Below are positions 8,666-17,200 of a stretch of 64,000 nt of DNA, piece by piece. Position 1 is the first letter of the stretch. Each line of letters opens with the position of its first letter. The notes below the pieces were generated by a model, which made no database searches, was not told where the DNA came from, and was given only the letters and a program-made list of their open reading frames with translations. The stretch is taken from NCBI RefSeq assembly GCF_014302995.1, contig NZ_CP060295.1, forward strand, positions 6,749,501 through 6,813,500, written 5' to 3'. Both the position numbers and the translations under genes were made by a program. Source of the DNA: Variovorax sp. PAMC26660. Its GTDB lineage: Bacteria > Pseudomonadota > Gammaproteobacteria > Burkholderiales > Burkholderiaceae_C.

Positions 8666-8686
8666 AATCCTTTTTTTCCTCGAACG

Positions 8687-9829
8687 ATGTTATTCCATTC
8701 TTCCCTACGCAAGGAGCTGTCACGCAGCTTCGGAGCGACCCTCGTGGTTCTGGTCACCATCGTGATGACCATGATGCTCATCCGTACCCTCGGGCTCGCG
8801 TCCAAGGGCAGTGTGAATCCGCAGGAGGTGTTCCTCGTGATGGCCTACACGGTGCTCGGCTACATGCCGACCATCCTGAGCCTGAGCCTGTTCATCGCCA
8901 TTGTCGGCACGCTCTCGCGCATGTATCGCGACAGCGAAATGGTCATCTGGTTTTCCAGCGGCCGCGGGCTCGTGGACTTCGTCAAGCCGCTGTTCCGCTT
9001 TTCCTGGCCCGTGCTGCTGCTGATCACCGCAATGGCGCTGATCGGCTGGCCCTGGGCCAATTCGCAGACCATCGGCATGCGCCAGCAGTACGAGCAGCGC
9101 AGCGACATCGAGCGCGTCTCGCCCGGCGAGTTCCGCGAGTCGGCCGGGCGCATCCGCGTCTTCTTCGTCGACAAGGAAACGCCCGGTGACGCCATGGCCA
9201 CGAACGTTTTCATCTGGTCGATGGAAACCCTCAAACAAGTGACCACGTCTGCGCGCAGCGGCCACATCGACACCATCGGCAACTCCCGCTACCTGATTCT
9301 GGAAAACGGTCAGCGGCTGGAGCGCCCCTTCATGCCGACCGAAGGACTCAAGATCAGCGAGTTCAAGTCCTACGGCACCCGGTCCGGCGGCGATTCCGGA
9401 CTCACCGGCGACACGACCCCGCCACGCGCCCTGAACACCCTCGCCCTCCTTCGCGACCCCAGCAGCGCCAACCTCGGCGAACTGGGCTGGCGCATCGGCA
9501 TGCTGCTGGCCGCCGTCAACTTCGTCTTGCTGGCTCTGACCGTCTCGAGCGGCAACCCGCGCGTGGGCCGCAGCGGCAACCTGGTGCTGGCGCTCTTCGC
9601 GTTCATTCTTTACTACAACATGCTCAACCTCGGGCAGAGCTGGGTCAGCTCCGGCCGCTATGGCCTCGGCTCGTTCATGTTCCTTCTGCACGGCGGCGTG
9701 TTCCTCGTCGCCATCGCATGGCTGACCTTGCGCAACAACAACTGGAGCCGAAAGAAGACGCTCAGCGCCGCCCAGGGCGCGGCCTCGCTGCAGACGCTTT
9801 CGCCTTCAAAGATCGACCCCACTTCGTGA
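8687..9829 (+). CDS. lptF: Lipopolysaccharide export permease LptF
   Basis: A 380-residue inner-membrane protein of the YjgP/YjgQ family. With LptG and the LptB ATPase it extracts lipopolysaccharide from the inner membrane and passes it to LptC-LptA. The N-terminal pair of membrane segments (FGATLVVLVTIVMTMMLIRTL; TILSLSLFIAIVGTLSRMYRD) carries the family motif around the SEMVIWFSSG turn. The central periplasmic beta domain covers about residues 120-260, and the C-terminal membrane segments follow (WRIGMLLAAVNFVLLAL). The ATG at 8687 is the family-consistent start. It has no clear ribosome binding site. A GTGA overlap couples it to lptG. Confidence 0.95.
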   Translation: MLFHSSLRKELSRSFGATLVVLVTIVMTMMLIRTLGLASKGSVNPQEVFLVMAYTVLGYMPTILSLSLFIAIVGTLSRMYRDSEMVIWFSSGRGLVDFVKPLFRFSWPVLLLITAMALIGWPWANSQTIGMRQQYEQRSDIERVSPGEFRESAGRIRVFFVDKETPGDAMATNVFIWSMETLKQVTTSARSGHIDTIGNSRYLILENGQRLERPFMPTEGLKISEFKSYGTRSGGDSGLTGDTTPPRALNTLALLRDPSSANLGELGWRIGMLLAAVNFVLLALTVSSGNPRVGRSGNLVLALFAFILYYNMLNLGQSWVSSGRYGLGSFMFLLHGGVFLVAIAWLTLRNNNWSRKKTLSAAQGAASLQTLSPSKIDPTS

Positions 9830-10935
9830 AAACCATCCGACGACTGATCTACGTCGAGGCACTGAAGGCGGTGGCCTTCGTGACGCTCGGCTTCCTGAGC
9901 CTGTTCTTCTTCTTCGACTTCGTCGACGAGTTGCAATCGGTCGGCAGGCCGGAAAGCCTGGCTTATGGGCCAGTGCAGGCGCTCATCTATGTCACGTTGA
10001 TGATTCCGAACCACCTCTATGAGTTGTTGCCGATCACCGTGCTGATCGGCTGTATCTTCGTGATGGCGCGGCTGGCGCAGAGTTCGGAATACACCATCTT
10101 GCGCACCAGTGGCCTGGGCCCCTGGCGTGCGCTGCGCACGCTGCTCCTCCTGGGCATGGGCTTCGTCATCCTGACTTTCGCCATCGGCGACTACGTGGCG
10201 CCGATCTCCGGCCGCACGGCCCAGTTGATCAAGTCGCGCTATCAGGGAACCTACTCGTTCGTCGGCAACACCGGCGCCTGGCTCAAGGAGAAGCGCGGCG
10301 ATGTGTCCTATGCCGTCAACGTGCTGGCGATTTCCCGCAATGGCGAACTGCGGAACGCACGCATTTTTGAATTCGACCAGAACGGTTATGTGAGCAAGCA
10401 ACTGTCCGCCAGTACCGCGCGCATCAACGACGGGCACTGGCTGCTGTCCGACGTCGAGCAACAGGACTACGACACGCGCGGCAAGACCGACACGGCCCGC
10501 ATCACCACCACCAAGATCCCGCAGATGGACTGGCCCACCTCGCTGACCGCCGAAATGGTGTCGGTCGCGTTGCTGCGGCCGGACCGCATGAGCACCATCG
10601 ACCTGTTCGACTACATCCGCCACCTCGACGCCAACGGGCAGACCGCGCAGCGCTACGAAATCGAGTTCTGGCGCAAGGTGTTCTATCCGCTCTCGTGTCT
10701 GGTGATGGTGGTGCTTGCCCTGCCCTTCGCCTACCTGCACTTTCGCCAGGCCGGCATCACCACCTATGTGTTCGGCGGCGTGATGATCGGCATCAGCTTC
10801 TTCCTGCTGAACAACGTGTTCGGTTATCTGGGCAACCTCAGCAACTGGTCGCCATGGCTGACGGCGGCCGCGCCGGGGATGATTTATTCGGTGATGTCGT
10901 TGACAGCCTTCAGCTGGCTGGTCTTGCGAAGATGA
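9826..10935 (+). CDS. lptG: Lipopolysaccharide export permease LptG
   Basis: A 369-residue partner of LptF with the same fold: six membrane segments and a central periplasmic beta-jellyroll domain. The start is a GTG overlapping the lptF stop (GTGA). It gives the typical N-terminus KTIRRLIYVEALKAVAFVTLG followed by the FFFFDFVDEL segment. Other family features are IPNHLYELLPITVLIGCIFVMARLAQSSEYTILR (split over the first loop) and the C-terminal RYEIEFWRKVFYPLSCLVM. It is co-transcribed with lptF and overlaps the next gene by ATGA. Confidence 0.95.
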   Translation: MKTIRRLIYVEALKAVAFVTLGFLSLFFFFDFVDELQSVGRPESLAYGPVQALIYVTLMIPNHLYELLPITVLIGCIFVMARLAQSSEYTILRTSGLGPWRALRTLLLLGMGFVILTFAIGDYVAPISGRTAQLIKSRYQGTYSFVGNTGAWLKEKRGDVSYAVNVLAISRNGELRNARIFEFDQNGYVSKQLSASTARINDGHWLLSDVEQQDYDTRGKTDTARITTTKIPQMDWPTSLTAEMVSVALLRPDRMSTIDLFDYIRHLDANGQTAQRYEIEFWRKVFYPLSCLVMVVLALPFAYLHFRQAGITTYVFGGVMIGISFFLLNNVFGYLGNLSNWSPWLTAAAPGMIYSVMSLTAFSWLVLRR

Positions 10936-11309
10936 CCGCCTCCGGATCGGTGCTGGGCATCGTCCTGCTGGCGCACGGCTCGCGCGACGAGCGCTGGCGC
11001 GAGCCGATCGAGGCAGTCGCCGCGCGCGTGTGCCAGTACGCGCCCGACGCCCGCGTGACCTGCGCCTACATGGAACTGGCAATGCCCGACCTGCCAACGG
11101 CAGCGGCGGCCCTGATTGCCAGCGGCGCCCGCGCCATCCGCGTGGTTCCGCTGTTCCTGGGCATGGGCAAGCACGCCCGCGAAGACCTGCCGCTGCAACT
11201 CGAGGCGCTTCAGAAATCCCGCCCGGACATCGACTTTTCGCTCGCCCGCATCGTGGGCGAAGAGCCCGAACTGGTCGACCTGATGGCCAAAATTGCCATC
11301 AAATCCTGA
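10932..11309 (+). CDS. CbiX/SirB-type small chelatase-like protein
   Basis: A 125-residue protein of the CbiX-small / sirohydrochlorin chelatase family. It has the family opening GIVLLAHGSRDERW, whose histidine is the metal ligand of CbiX, then YMELAMPDLPTA, and the second metal-binding stretch VVPLFLGMGKHARED. Proteins of this type insert Co2+ or Fe2+ into sirohydrochlorin or act as related chaperones. Half-size enzymes such as this are expected to work as dimers. ATGA overlap with lptG suggests co-transcription. Its closeness to cysB fits siroheme supply for sulfite reduction, although this is inferred from position. Confidence 0.85.
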   Translation: MTASGSVLGIVLLAHGSRDERWREPIEAVAARVCQYAPDARVTCAYMELAMPDLPTAAAALIASGARAIRVVPLFLGMGKHAREDLPLQLEALQKSRPDIDFSLARIVGEEPELVDLMAKIAIKS

Positions 11310-11346
11310 ACATCCGGCAATTTCGATAGATTCCGAAGGCATAATG

Positions 11347-11368
11347 AATTCCGTAATAAGACGGAATT
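11347..11368. promoter_or_regulatory. Inverted repeat in the cysB-like promoter
   Basis: A perfect palindrome, AATTCCGT and ACGGAATT separated by AATAAG, lies four bases upstream of the regulator's ATG. A -10-like CATAAT sits at 11339-11344. LysR-type regulators often bind such dyads and repress their own gene, so this is a candidate autoregulatory operator. The binding itself is inferred. Confidence 0.6.
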
Positions 11369-11372
11369 TGAT

Positions 11373-12314
11373 ATGAATCTGCATCAGTTCAAGTTTGTTC
11401 AGGAGGCCGTGCGCCGCAATCTGAACCTCACCGAGGCGGCCAAGGCGCTCCATACCTCGCAACCGGGCGTCTCCAAGGCGATCATCGAACTCGAGGAAGA
11501 GCTCGGCGTCGAAATCTTCGCGCGCCACGGCAAGCGCCTCAAGCGCGTCACCGAACCCGGCCAGCATGTCATTGCCAGCATCGAGCTGATCATGCGCGAG
11601 GTCGGCAACCTCAAGCGCATCGGCGAACAGTTCAGCGCACAGGACAGCGGCACCCTTTCCATTGCCACCACCCACACCCAGGCGCGCTATGTGCTGCCGG
11701 TGCCCGTGGCCAACCTGCGCGAGGCCTACCCCAAGGTCAACGTGAGCCTGCACCAAGGCTCGCCCGACCAGGTGGCACGCATGGTGATCGACGAGATCGC
11801 CGAGATCGGCATTGCCACCGAATCGCTCGACGGCTATGCCGAGCTGGTGACGCTGCCCTGCTACGAATGGCAGCACGTGCTGGTGCTGCCCAAGGACCAT
11901 CCGCTGGCGGCCAAGGAGCGCATTTCGCTCGAAGACCTGGCGCTCGAGCCGATCATTACCTACCACCCGTCGTTCACCGGCCGCACGCGCATCGACCACG
12001 CCTTCGCGCAAAAGAAGCTCTCGCCGCGCATCGCGCTCGAAGCCATCGACTCCGACGTGATCAAGACCTACGTGCGCCTCGGCCTGGGCGTGGGCATCGT
12101 GGCCGAAATGGCAGTGCGCGACGAGTCGAATGCCGACCTCGTGGTGCGCCCGATGGGCCATGTGTTCGGCCAGAATATCGCGCGTGTCGCCTTCAAGCGC
12201 AGTGCCTATCTGCGCAACTTCGTCTTCAAGTTCGCCGAGCTGCTGTCCGACCGGCTCGACCGCAACCTGATCGCAAAAGCCCTGAGCGGCCATCAACAAG
12301 ACTACGAACTATGA
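11373..12314 (+). CDS. cysB: CysB-family LysR transcriptional regulator
   Basis: A 313-residue LysR regulator most like CysB/Cbl, the activators of sulfate assimilation that respond to N-acetylserine or adenosine phosphosulfate. The N-terminal winged helix (MNLHQFKFVQEAVRRNLNLTEAA, then HTSQPGVSKAI) is characteristic of CysB. The effector domain contains the family segment TTHTQARYVLPV, whose threonines bind sulfate or acetylserine in CysB. The start follows a palindromic operator candidate. It overlaps the next aminotransferase gene by ATGA, so both are read on one transcript. Confidence 0.93.
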   Translation: MNLHQFKFVQEAVRRNLNLTEAAKALHTSQPGVSKAIIELEEELGVEIFARHGKRLKRVTEPGQHVIASIELIMREVGNLKRIGEQFSAQDSGTLSIATTHTQARYVLPVPVANLREAYPKVNVSLHQGSPDQVARMVIDEIAEIGIATESLDGYAELVTLPCYEWQHVLVLPKDHPLAAKERISLEDLALEPIITYHPSFTGRTRIDHAFAQKKLSPRIALEAIDSDVIKTYVRLGLGVGIVAEMAVRDESNADLVVRPMGHVFGQNIARVAFKRSAYLRNFVFKFAELLSDRLDRNLIAKALSGHQQDYEL

Positions 12315-13483
12315 GTACTGTGCTTTCCCCACGCACGCCCCCCATCGAGACCAAGCTGCCCGCTGTCGGCACCACCATCTTCACGGTCATGTCGACCCTG
12401 GCCGCCGAGAAGAACGCGGTCAACCTGGGCCAGGGCTTTCCGGATTTCAACTGCGATCCGAAGCTGCTCGAAGACGTGACGGCCGCCATGGCCGCAGGCC
12501 ACAACCAGTACCCGCCGATGCCCGGCATCCCGGCATTGCGCGACGCCATCGCCGCCAAAATTTCGGCGCTCTATGGTCGCAGTTACAGCGCGGCGACCGA
12601 GATCACCGTCACTGCCGGCGCCACCCAGGCCATCATCACCGCCATCCTCGCCATCGTGCGGCCGGGCGACGAAGTGATCGTGCTCGAGCCCTGCTACGAC
12701 AGCTACGTGCCCAACATCGACCTGGCCGGCGGCCGCGTGGTGCGCGTGCCGCTGGTGCCCGGCACCTTCCGCCCCGACTTCGACAAGATCGCCGCGGCCC
12801 TGAACCCGCGCACGCGCGCGATCATCATCAACACGCCGCACAACCCGAGCGCCACGGTCTGGACCGAAGCCGAGATGCGCAAGCTCGAAGAGCTGCTCGC
12901 GCCGACCGACGTGTTCGTCATCGCCGACGAGGTCTACGAGCACATGGTGTTCGACCAGGCACGGCACGAGAGCGTGGCTCGCTTCCCCGGCCTGGCGGCA
13001 CGCAGCTTCATCGTGAGCAGCTTCGGCAAGACCTACCACGTCACCGGCTGGAAGGTCGGCTTCGTGGCCGCGCCTGCGCCGCTGATGGCGGAGTTCCGCA
13101 AGGTGCACCAGTTCAACGTGTTCACCGTCAATACACCGATGCAGCATGCACTGGCGCGGTACATGGCCGACCCAAAGCCGTACCTCGAACTGCCGGCGTT
13201 CTACCAGCGCAAGCGCGACCTGTTCGCCGCCGGCCTGGCCGAGAAGACGCGCTTCAAGCTGTTGCGCAGCGAGGGCAGCTACTTCCAGTGCGTCGACATC
13301 TCGGCAGTGAGCGATCTCTCGGAAGCCGACTTCTGCCTCTGGCTCACGAGCGAGATCGGCGTGGCGGCGATTCCGCTGTCGGCGTTCTACGGCGACGGCT
13401 TCGACCAGCGCGTGGTGCGCTTCTGCTTCGCCAAGAAAGACGAGACGCTGCTCGCCGCACTCGAGCGGCTCGCCAAGCTCTGA
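12311..13483 (+). CDS. PLP-dependent class I aminotransferase (YbdL/kynurenine aminotransferase-like)
   Basis: A 390-residue fold-type I aminotransferase. The opening VNLGQGFPDFNCD is typical of methionine aminotransferase YbdL and kynurenine-oxoglutarate transaminases. Other residues include the substrate-binding NTPHNPSAT (Asn), the PLP-contacting IADEVYEHMVFD, and the Schiff-base lysine in SSFGKTYHVTGWKVG near residue 240. Likely substrates are methionine or aromatic amino acids with 2-oxo acids. ATGA coupling to cysB suggests a sulfur amino acid role such as methionine recycling, but that link is inference. No signal peptide is present, so it is cytoplasmic. Confidence 0.9.
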   Translation: MSTVLSPRTPPIETKLPAVGTTIFTVMSTLAAEKNAVNLGQGFPDFNCDPKLLEDVTAAMAAGHNQYPPMPGIPALRDAIAAKISALYGRSYSAATEITVTAGATQAIITAILAIVRPGDEVIVLEPCYDSYVPNIDLAGGRVVRVPLVPGTFRPDFDKIAAALNPRTRAIIINTPHNPSATVWTEAEMRKLEELLAPTDVFVIADEVYEHMVFDQARHESVARFPGLAARSFIVSSFGKTYHVTGWKVGFVAAPAPLMAEFRKVHQFNVFTVNTPMQHALARYMADPKPYLELPAFYQRKRDLFAAGLAEKTRFKLLRSEGSYFQCVDISAVSDLSEADFCLWLTSEIGVAAIPLSAFYGDGFDQRVVRFCFAKKDETLLAALERLAKL

Positions 13484-13510
13484 CATCGACCCCACGGACC
13501 CAACGCCGGC

Positions 13511-13885
13511 ATGACGATGAACCGTCCGCGTTGGATCCTGCTGGTTCTGGGCCTGTCCTTTTTCGTTGTCGGCGCGGCGGACGCCTTCCTTCCCCTGCTG
13601 AGGGGCAAGGACTACACCGCATTGGACGCGGTTCACGCGTTCTTCATCGGAGCTCTGAGCTACACATGGTGCAGGGCCGAAGGGCTGGCACGCGGCGTCG
13701 TTCCGCCCGGCCGCTCGGCGCTGGTCGCCGGCCTCTTTCCGCTGTTGGGGCTGCCGATCTACTTCTTCCGCACCCGTCCCTGGCGGCAGGCGTTGAGCGC
13801 CACGCTCAAAGCCGCGGGCTTCCTGGTGGGGGGCCTCGTACTGTCCGCTGTCGGGACCTTGCTGGTCGAGCAGTTGCAGAACTGA
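13511..13885 (+). CDS. Small integral membrane protein, unknown function
   Basis: A 124-residue protein with about four hydrophobic segments: WILLVLGLSFFVVGAADAFL near the N-terminus, AVHAFFIGALSYTWC, ALVAGLFPLLGLPIYFF, and AGFLVGGLVLSAVGTLLV near the C-terminus. It should sit in the inner membrane. I recognise no family. It starts 28 bp after the aminotransferase on the same strand and may share that transcript. A second in-frame ATG two codons later is an alternative start. Confidence 0.7.
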   Translation: MTMNRPRWILLVLGLSFFVVGAADAFLPLLRGKDYTALDAVHAFFIGALSYTWCRAEGLARGVVPPGRSALVAGLFPLLGLPIYFFRTRPWRQALSATLKAAGFLVGGLVLSAVGTLLVEQLQN

Positions 13886-14052
13886 GGGGCCTTCGTCACT
13901 GCCAAGCACCTCCCGCCTGCAGAGGCACCGGCAAAGCGCCGACGACACGGTAGGACAGTCCTGACCGCCGAAGGGGCGGCTCTCCCGCGTTTTACACGCG
14001 CCGAGGCGCGGAGCATGGAGGCTCGTTACAACAAACGCCCCAGGAGAAAACC

Positions 14053-14211
14053 ATGTCCCTCTCGTTCATTTTGCTGATCGTCCTGATCCTGATGCTGATC
14101 GGCGCATTGCCGAGTTGGGGGCACAGCCGGAACTGGGGCTACGGGCCCAGTGGTGGCTTGGGCCTCGTGGTGCTGATCGTCGTGATCCTGGTGCTCATGG
14201 GTCGCATATAG
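14053..14211 (+). CDS. DUF3309 small membrane protein
   Basis: A 52-residue protein with an AGGAGA ribosome binding site just upstream. It has two hydrophobic helices (LSFILLIVLILMLIGALPSW and GLVVLIVVILVLMG) joined by a short glycine- and serine-rich loop containing HSRNWGYGPSG. This matches the DUF3309 family of tiny proteins that are widespread in Proteobacteria and have no established function. It is often associated with stress-induced genes, but nothing here confirms that. A terminator follows immediately. Confidence 0.85.
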   Translation: MSLSFILLIVLILMLIGALPSWGHSRNWGYGPSGGLGLVVLIVVILVLMGRI

Positions 14212-14233
14212 AGCCCCGCGCCAGTTGATGAAG

Positions 14234-14257
14234 AAGCCCGCTCTCTGCGGGCTTTTT
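14234..14257. terminator. Rho-independent terminator between DUF3309 gene and hrpA
   Basis: An 8-bp perfect stem, AAGCCCGC / GCGGGCTT, with a five-base loop runs into a T tract on the plus strand. It ends the plus-strand DUF3309 transcript and touches the stop codon of the convergent hrpA. Confidence 0.85.
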
Positions 14258-17200
14258 CATGCCTGCAACTGGGACCAGGCCTTGTCCAGCCGCTTCACGC
14301 TCACTGGCTGCGGCGTGCGCAGTTCCTGGGCGAAGAAACTCACGCGCAGCTCTTCGAGCAACCAACGGAACTCGAGCATGCGGTCGTCCACCACGCCCTT
14401 GCGTTCGGCCACGAGGCGCCAGTAGCGCTGCTCCTGCGGACGCAACTCGGCCAGCTTGGCGGTGTCGCGCGCCGGGTCGGCTCGCAGCTTGTCGAGCCGC
14501 AGCACGATGGCTTTGAGGTAGCGCGCGAAGTGCTGCAGCTGTGTCCACGGTGCATCCGCGATGAAGCGCTTGCCGACCAGGCGTTGCAGTTGCTGCGCGG
14601 CATCCTGCACGGCTTCAGGCTGGATCTTCGTATCCTTGATCTTTCGCGCGGCGGCTGCGTACTCGATGAGGATGGTCGAGGCGAGCCGGGCCACTTCATT
14701 GGCAATCAGCGTGAGCCGTCCCCGGCCCTCCTCCAGCCGGCGCTTGAACGCGAACTCGTCGGTCGGCAGCGGCTCCAGCAAGAACGCGCGGTCGATCGCC
14801 ACGTCGATGATCTGCGTGCGCAGCTCTTCGGAAGTGCCGAGCGGCATGTAAGCCACCGACATCTTCTGAAGGTCGGGGATGTTCTTTTCGAGGTACTTGA
14901 GCGCGTCCTTCAGCTGCAGTGCGAACAGGCGCCGCAGGCCGGCGCGGTGCTTGGCGGCGGCTACGGCCGGCTCGTCGAACACCTCGATGGTCACGGCGTC
15001 GCCTTCGTCGCGCAGTGCGGGGAAGCCGATCAGCGACTGCGCACCGCGGCGCACCTCCATCAGCTCCGGCAGCTCGCCGAAGCTCCAGGTCGTGTAGCGC
15101 TGGCCGGCGGGCAAGGCTGGGGCGGACGGCTCGGCCGCTGCGGTTTTTGCAGTGGCTTGCGACCGCCCATCGGCCGTTGCGGGCACTTTTTGCGCTGAAG
15201 ACGACGCCTTGACGTTGAGCCCCGCCAGCGCCTGGAACGCGCCACGCGCCTGCGCACCCAGCTCCGCCTTCAGCGCACCAAGGTTGCGCCCCATGCCGAG
15301 CTGGCGGCCATGCTCGTCGATCACGCGCAGGTTCATGAACATGTGCGGCGGCAGCATGTCGAGCTTGAAGTCGGCGCGCTTCACGTCGATGCTGGTCATG
15401 TCGCGCACGCGCTTGAGCAGCACGTCGGTCAGCGAACCAGTGCCGAACAGCTCGGGCACCGACAAGGCCTCGACCAGTTTCGAGGCCGACTCAGGCAGCG
15501 GCACCAGCCGCGAGCGCGGGCGCTGCGGCAAGCTCTTGAGCAGCGCCTGGATCTTGTCCTTGAGCATGCCCGTCACCAGCCATTCGCAACGCTCTTCGCT
15601 CACCTGGTTCAGTACGAAGAGCGGCACGCTGACCGTCAGGCCGTCTTTCGCGTCGCCGGGTTCGTGCAGGTAGGTGGCGGCGCAATCGACGCCGCCGAGC
15701 CGCAGCGTGGCCGGAAACGATTGCGTCGTGATGCCGGCCGCTTGATGGCGCATCAACTCGTCGCGCGTGAGGAACAGCAGGCGCGGCTGGTCCCTCGACG
15801 CGTGGCGATACCAGTTCTCGAAGGTGATGCCGCTCGCCACATCGGCAGGCAGTTGCGCGTCGTAGAAGGCGAAGATCAGTTCGTCGTCAACCAGCACGTC
15901 CTGCCGGCGCGCCTTGTGCTCCAGCCCTTCGACCTCGCGCACCAGCTTGCGGTTGGCCGTGAGAAACGGGAACTTGCTTTCCCACTGTCCACCGACCAGC
16001 GCTTCGCGGATGAAGATTTCGCGCGCCGCGATCGGATCGACCTTCGTGAAATCGACGCGGCGCCCGCTGTAGACCACAAGGCCGTAGAGCGTCGCGCGCT
16101 CCAGCGCCGAGACCTGCGCGCCTTTCTTCTCCCAGTGCGGGTCGAGCAACTGCTTCTTCAGCAGATGCCCCGCCACCTGTTCCAGCCACTGCGGTTCGAT
16201 GTTGGCAACGCCGCGCCCGAAAAGGCGCGTGGTCTCGACCAGTTCGGCTGCCACGATCCAGCGGCCGGGTTTCTTCTTCAGGTGCGCACCCGGATGCTTG
16301 TAGAACTTGATGCCACGCGCGCCCAGATAGGCCTCATCGTCTTCGAGTTTCCAGCCGACGTTGCCCAGCAGGCCCGCGAGCATCGACAGGTGCAGCGGTT
16401 CGTAGCCGGCAGGCTCGGCGTTGATGCGCCACTTGTGCTCGGTCACCACTGTGAGCAGTTGCGAATGGATGTCGCGCCATTCACGCACGCGGCGAATGTT
16501 GATGAAGTTCTGGCGCAGCAACTGCTCGTACTGGCGGTTGCTGAGCTTGTGTGTATCGCCGTGGCCGCCGCGCGCGTCGCCGATCCATTTCCACAACCGC
16601 AGGTAGCCGCTGAACTCGCTCTTCTCGTCGTCGAACTTCGAGTGCGCCTGGTCGGCCTGCTGCTGCACTTCCATTGGCCGGTCGCGCACGTCCTGCACGC
16701 TGAGGGCGGAGGCGATCACCAGCACTTCTTCGAGCGCGCCGCGCGTGCGGGCTTCCAGAATCATCCGGCCCACGCGCGGATCGAGCGGCAGCTTGGCCAG
16801 CTCGCCCCCCATGGCCGTGAGTTCGTTGGCGTCGTCGACCGCGCCCAGTTCGTTCAGCAGTTGGTAGCCGTCGGCAATGGCGCGCGGCGATGGCGCTTCG
16901 AGGAAGGGAAAGCGCGCGACGTCGCCAAGCCGCAGCGACTTCATGCGCAGGATCACGCCCGCGAGCGAGGAACGAAGGATTTCCGGATCGGTGAAACGCG
17001 GGCGCCCGTCGAAGTCTTTCTCGTCGTAAAGCCGGATGCAGATGCCGTTGGCCACGCGGCCGCAACGGCCGGCGCGCTGGTTGGCGGCCGCCTGGCTGAT
17101 CGGCTCGACCAGCAATTGCTCGACCTTGCTGCGGAAGCTGTAGCGCTTGACGCGCGCCGTGCCGGTGTCGATCACATAGCGGGTGCCGGGCACGGTGAGC

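Noticed and set aside
8237..8686. In-frame extension of lptF upstream into pepA
   Set aside because: The extension is antisense pepA sequence; LptF homology begins at the ATG at 8687.
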